Positions 41,254-44,217 of a stretch of 44,217 nt of DNA are shown here, piece by piece; the first letter of the stretch is position 1, and every line of letters starts with the position of its first letter. The position numbers were made by a program, and so were the translations under genes. The stretch spans positions 1 through 44,217 of the forward strand of contig VXIS01000367.1 of NCBI GenBank assembly GCA_008704415.1. Direction: 5' to 3'. The notes under the pieces are model-generated. The model saw only the letters and a program-made list of their open reading frames with translations, did no database searches and was not told the origin of the DNA. The stretch is from Sphaerosporella brunnea (taxonomy: Eukaryota; Ascomycota; Pezizomycetes; Pezizales; Pyronemataceae).

Positions 41254-42423
41254 ATGGTCACCCTGGACGAGGATACCGAGGCGGAGATTTTTATTGCAAA
41301 AATCACCGAACACTAGCACATGACTCAACACGACATCGCCTTCAACCATGTCTTTACCTGCTTCCATAGAGACCAACAGGGCTGTCAATAGTCCGGCCGG
41401 CCGCCAGGGCAAACCGGGCCCCGCGAAGCGGGTCAGGTTGGGCCGATTATGAGGAAAGCCTGATAGGTTCGGGCCGGTGGAAAAAAAGTCTGGATATTTG
41501 ACAGGTGCCGGCGGGCGCCGGGTATCCCCGGTCAAGATCGGTTCGCTCAAGCAGCCGAAGTCAAGGCCACTAAAGGCGCTCGGTCGTTTAGCAGCAGCTA
41601 AAGCGTTGATCACAATCAATTGACTTGTCGATCCAGCCGAAAGCCAACAGCTCGAAGACGAGTCGGAAGAGGGCGGAGTGGAACTGCTGGCGGTTTGCTC
41701 ATAAATCCCTCAATTTTGAAAGCCTTTAACCCAGAATATACTGGTTGCAAGAGAGGCGGAAGAATACGGCGGACGTTTTGCTCAGAACCGAAAACATTCC
41801 GAAACCGAAGGAGCGTAGCAGAAGCGCTGCCATGAACACTACGACTGTAGCGCTGCAGTATTCCGACTCCGTGTTGTATCTCAGTAATAGGAGGGAAGGT
41901 CTTGTATATCGGGCGAGTTCCAAATTCATCGTATGCCAAGTGACTCGAAACTGCAGGTGGCGAAGATTGATGGGTAGATTGAGCGCCTTCACGTTGGATC
42001 TGTATCTCATGTTCATTCTCCTTTTCTTGATGTAAGTGTAAGCAAAAACAGGACAGATGCCTGGGGGGCCCGCCAGGCGCCGGGTCTTTTTGGACCTGGC
42101 GGATGCCCGCAGGCGCCTGGGTGTCGATCCAAAACGCCTGGTCCAAACGGGGCGAAATTTAAAAAGCCCGTTTCAATCAGTCCGGTCCAGGCCTGGCTGG
42201 AAGCCGGACTGGCCGGGCTTTTGACAGCCATGGAGACCAACACCAACCCCTCTCCGTGAAGACAAACCACGCCATGGTCAATGACCAAATGAGGGCCATC
42301 GGCTGGCGTGCGTGCATGAAGCCTGGAACGGTAGAGTTCTGCACCTACAGGCCGGAAAGGTATCAATGCCTGGTGGAAGCACGCGCGAGGTGCTTTGGAG
42401 GTGCACTGTATGTATGCCAATAA
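41254..42423 (+). pseudogene. Unknown gene split by an 856-bp hAT insertion
   Basis: A plus frame reads MVTLDEDTEAEIFIAKITEH, one stop (41314-41316, perhaps an intron edge), then TQHDIAFNHVFTCFHRDQ. After the hAT it goes on in the same frame with HQPLSVKTNHAMVNDQMRAIGW, TVEFCTYRPERYQC and ARARCFGGALYVCQ to a stop at 42421. The frame fits exactly when the element and one copy of GAGACCAA are left out. A minus frame is also open here, but the plus frame looks more protein-like. I recognise no family. Possible continuation (TIDYFTNLGHLDHNVSTYTH, 42630-42790) follows in another frame. Confidence 0.45.
41377..42232. mobile_element. 856-bp hAT element, second family, with perfect 8-bp duplication
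   Basis: Left end CAGGGCTGTCAA and right end TTGACAGCCATG (11 of 12 inverted matches). GAGACCAA flanks both sides (41369-41376 and 42233-42240) without change. Subterminal parts are rich in CCGGCC/GGCGCC (GTCCGGCCGG, CAGGCGCCTGG). The centre holds no transposase motif that I can see. Partial copies lie at 12187, 12873 and 18703. Confidence 0.95.
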
Positions 42424-43029
42424 TCTGTGCAACCTTGCCCTCAATATGTATGGGAGCCAAGTTCAGCAACGTGATGAGCTGGGAGTGCCAGCCTTGGTAG
42501 CCGATTACGATGACGACGAGTATCCTTTCTGTTGTGCTCAAACTTCGCCTCCACCCTTGGTATGCTTTTCTTTTGTTTTTGTTTTAATCATATTGGCAGC
42601 GACTCCGCCTATGAAGATGTTGATGCTGATAAGACCATAGATTACTTTACGAACCTTGGGCACCTGGACCATAATGTCTCCACTTACACCCATGTCACAG
42701 GTGGTAACGTAAATAATGCCACCGGAATATTTGCTTCTTTTGAGGAGGGGTATCAAATGGAAGGGCGTTTTTTGAATGTTGCCGCCTACGGCCTTCGTAT
42801 CAAATGCTAAGATTGATATGGTTGTTGAACAGGTTTGGCAGGGGCCCAATCATGTTCATGCGACCCTCGTAGATGGGGGTGAGAGAGGGTTTCATGAGAT
42901 ACGGCAGTTCGACCCGGATGAACGAATGCCTAACTACAAATGTGGTCAAGTCTCAGCTGGATGTAGAAGGTATCATCGTGGATGACCAGGAAGATACTGC
43001 ATGTTGTGGAATTCCGTTTCTAGGCCGTT
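42424..43029 (+). other. Possible continuation of the disrupted gene
   Basis: Open stretches VPALVADYDDDEYPF (about 42485-42530), DADKTIDYFTNLGHLDHNVSTY and GIFASFEEGYQMEGRF (42620-42800), then VWQGPNHVHATLVDGGERGFHEIRQFD in part (42830-42930) lie in different frames, as in a gene with introns or frameshifts. Family unknown. Confidence 0.3.
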
Positions 43030-43345
43030 ATTGCTATTTTTCTATCGGTCTGAGTCTGCAGTTTTTCTGGCAGGGTCTGAGTCTCAGGTTTTCGGTTCTG
43101 GGTTTGGGTCTTTGCAGTTTCCTTTGTCTTGGCTGTTTTCCTTGCTGGGTCTGAGACTTTGTGGTTTCAGTTCTGGGGTTGAGTCTTTGCGGATTGCTTT
43201 TTTGGGTCGTTGCGGTTTTTCTTTCTGGGTCTGAGTCTTTGTGGTTTCAGTTCTGAGTCTGAGTCTGCGGTTTGTTTTGCTGGTCTGAGTTTGCAGTTTT
43301 CGGTCTGTGTTTGCGTCTTTGCGGTTTACCTTTCTGGGTCTTTTT
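43030..43345 (+). repeat. G/T-rich low-complexity repeat
   Basis: Variants of GGGTCTGAGTCTTTGTGGTTTCAGTTCTG recur ten or more times over 300 bp. Almost all A and C are missing from one strand. ORFs across it are meaningless. Confidence 0.85.
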
Positions 43346-43360
43346 GTTTTTAATCATAAT

Positions 43361-43460
43361 TAGTGATCGACACGAGCCGGCTCGAGTCGAGCGAGCCCAC
43401 ACGGCCCGACCGAGTGCCAGGCTCGTGGAGCCGAGTCGCTCGAGCCAACGCTGAACCTGC
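43361..43460 (+). mobile_element. Left end of a TAGTGAT-family hAT element
   Basis: TAGTGATCGACACGAGCCGGC begins here, followed by CGAGTCGAGCGAGCC-type words, like the ends at 27085 and 35688. No right end is visible before 44217. Confidence 0.6.
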
Positions 43461-44217
43461 CATACAATTTTTGATGCGCGAGCCGTCCCGGGTATCAGAT
43501 TCTGGTTCTGGTTTCGCTATTTGCAGATCTCGCGCGCACCGTTACCAACCTTGGACATATCACTCCAAATCCATCAAATCTGATCCAGAATTGAAGTTTT
43601 TTTCTTGCTGCGCGTCGATCCCCTCACACAATGCCTGGAGCTCCACCTCCATGTCTCTGTCACTCTCTGCGGCATCCCAAGGTGGGGCAAGGTTAGTCCG
43701 CACAGTCAGTTTACACAAGAAAACAAATATCAAGTAGCGATTATCAACTACGCGCCATCATCTTGTACAAGGTCTCGATTTCATGTTCCACTGAGGAGGG
43801 AGCGGCCTGGTACTAGTTTTCCGAACCGCCAGCCTGCCAGCTGGACTGTGTTTGGGCTGCTTAGGCTGCGAAGACAGCCCGTTGGGCGGTTGGGGATACT
43901 GAAACCGACGGGCAGGCGGGCGGACTGAGATACAAGTAGTACAAGTAGAAAAATTCAATTTTGTTCCTGATCCTACAGCTCCCGCAATCATTCCCTCTTC
44001 CCGGCAGCTTCCAATGCCTGATTCGTCTTCCAGCGGCCTCCCAGCCGTTTAGACATTCGCATGCTTCATTGATATCTACTTTGAGGCGGGCGCGGCGGTT
44101 CGTGATTGTCTGTTTGGCACCCCACTTGAGCTGACATTGCTGGGATAGTCAAAATTGCCAACACCATCAAGGCGAGCCTTGGATATGACGTCTGCTTGAG
44201 TTTCCAGGATCCACTGA
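43461..44217. other. No recognisable gene at the window end
   Basis: Short ORFs only. CCGCCAGCCTGCC (about 43826) and GGCAGGCGGGCGG (about 43910) are roughly inverted and could mark a small element or hairpin. Any gene to the right is cut by the window edge. Confidence 0.3.

Noticed and set aside
41197..41376. Minus-strand frame that also stays open across the 856-bp hAT.
   Set aside because: The plus frame across the same junction is more protein-like and extends farther; both cannot be favoured, and the minus one has no known motif.
43001..43234. Hydrophobic ORF (SLQFFWQGLSLRFSVLG) as a membrane protein.
   Set aside because: It comes from G/T-rich low-complexity DNA that reads as hydrophobic residues in any frame.

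Overview
The window looks like a transposon-rich compartment of a filamentous fungus, most likely an Agaricomycete basidiomycete. This rests on short introns (46-61 nt, GTRNGY...YAG), short intron-split genes with pyrimidine-rich leaders, Ty1/copia elements whose primer-binding site matches the anticodon arm of initiator tRNA-Met, and many hAT relatives. I see no rRNA, tRNA gene, CRISPR or bacterial-type operon.

Layout. 1-3.1 kb: a copia gag relic (minus strand) split by a hAT element whose 8-bp target duplication is still readable. 3.4-6.1 kb: a two-exon gene with a 20-residue tandem repeat, a copia RNase H relic, then a decayed ORF with the same repeat. 6.8-7.5 kb: copia gag, primer-binding site and LTR. 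8.05-10.2 kb: a three-exon gene for a coiled-coil / PD-(D/E)xK nuclease-like / protein kinase-like protein, followed tail-to-tail by a truncated copy of a domain found in two later genes. 10.9-12.05 kb: a two-exon coiled-coil gene. 12.1-16.4 kb: hAT ends, a FAR1-like fragment and two internally deleted copia elements. 16.8-18.5 and 19.7-21.3 kb: paralogous genes with two and four copies of a ~90-residue domain that I predict to be a beta-grasp (ubiquitin/PB1-like) fold. Between them lies a decayed copy of the promoter and 5' end of the 10.9-kb gene. 21.5-24.2 kb: a hAT deletion derivative, two small genes sharing an HHMYLC motif, and a 394-bp MITE. 24.2-33 kb: mostly unrecognised sequence with two short hAT elements. 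33.2-35.3 kb: a four-exon gene with an HNH nuclease domain. 35.3-44.2 kb: duplicated segments, nested hAT elements, an unknown gene split by an 856-bp hAT, and low-complexity repeats.

Interpretation (inference). The intact genes (REase+kinase, HNH nuclease, beta-grasp arrays, coiled-coil repeats) have the modular look of Crinkler/CR-type effector or conflict proteins, which are known to sit among transposons in fungi and oomycetes. Broken copies of their modules are scattered through the same 15 kb, which suggests ongoing shuffling. I cannot tell from sequence alone whether they act on a host, on rivals, or inside the cell.
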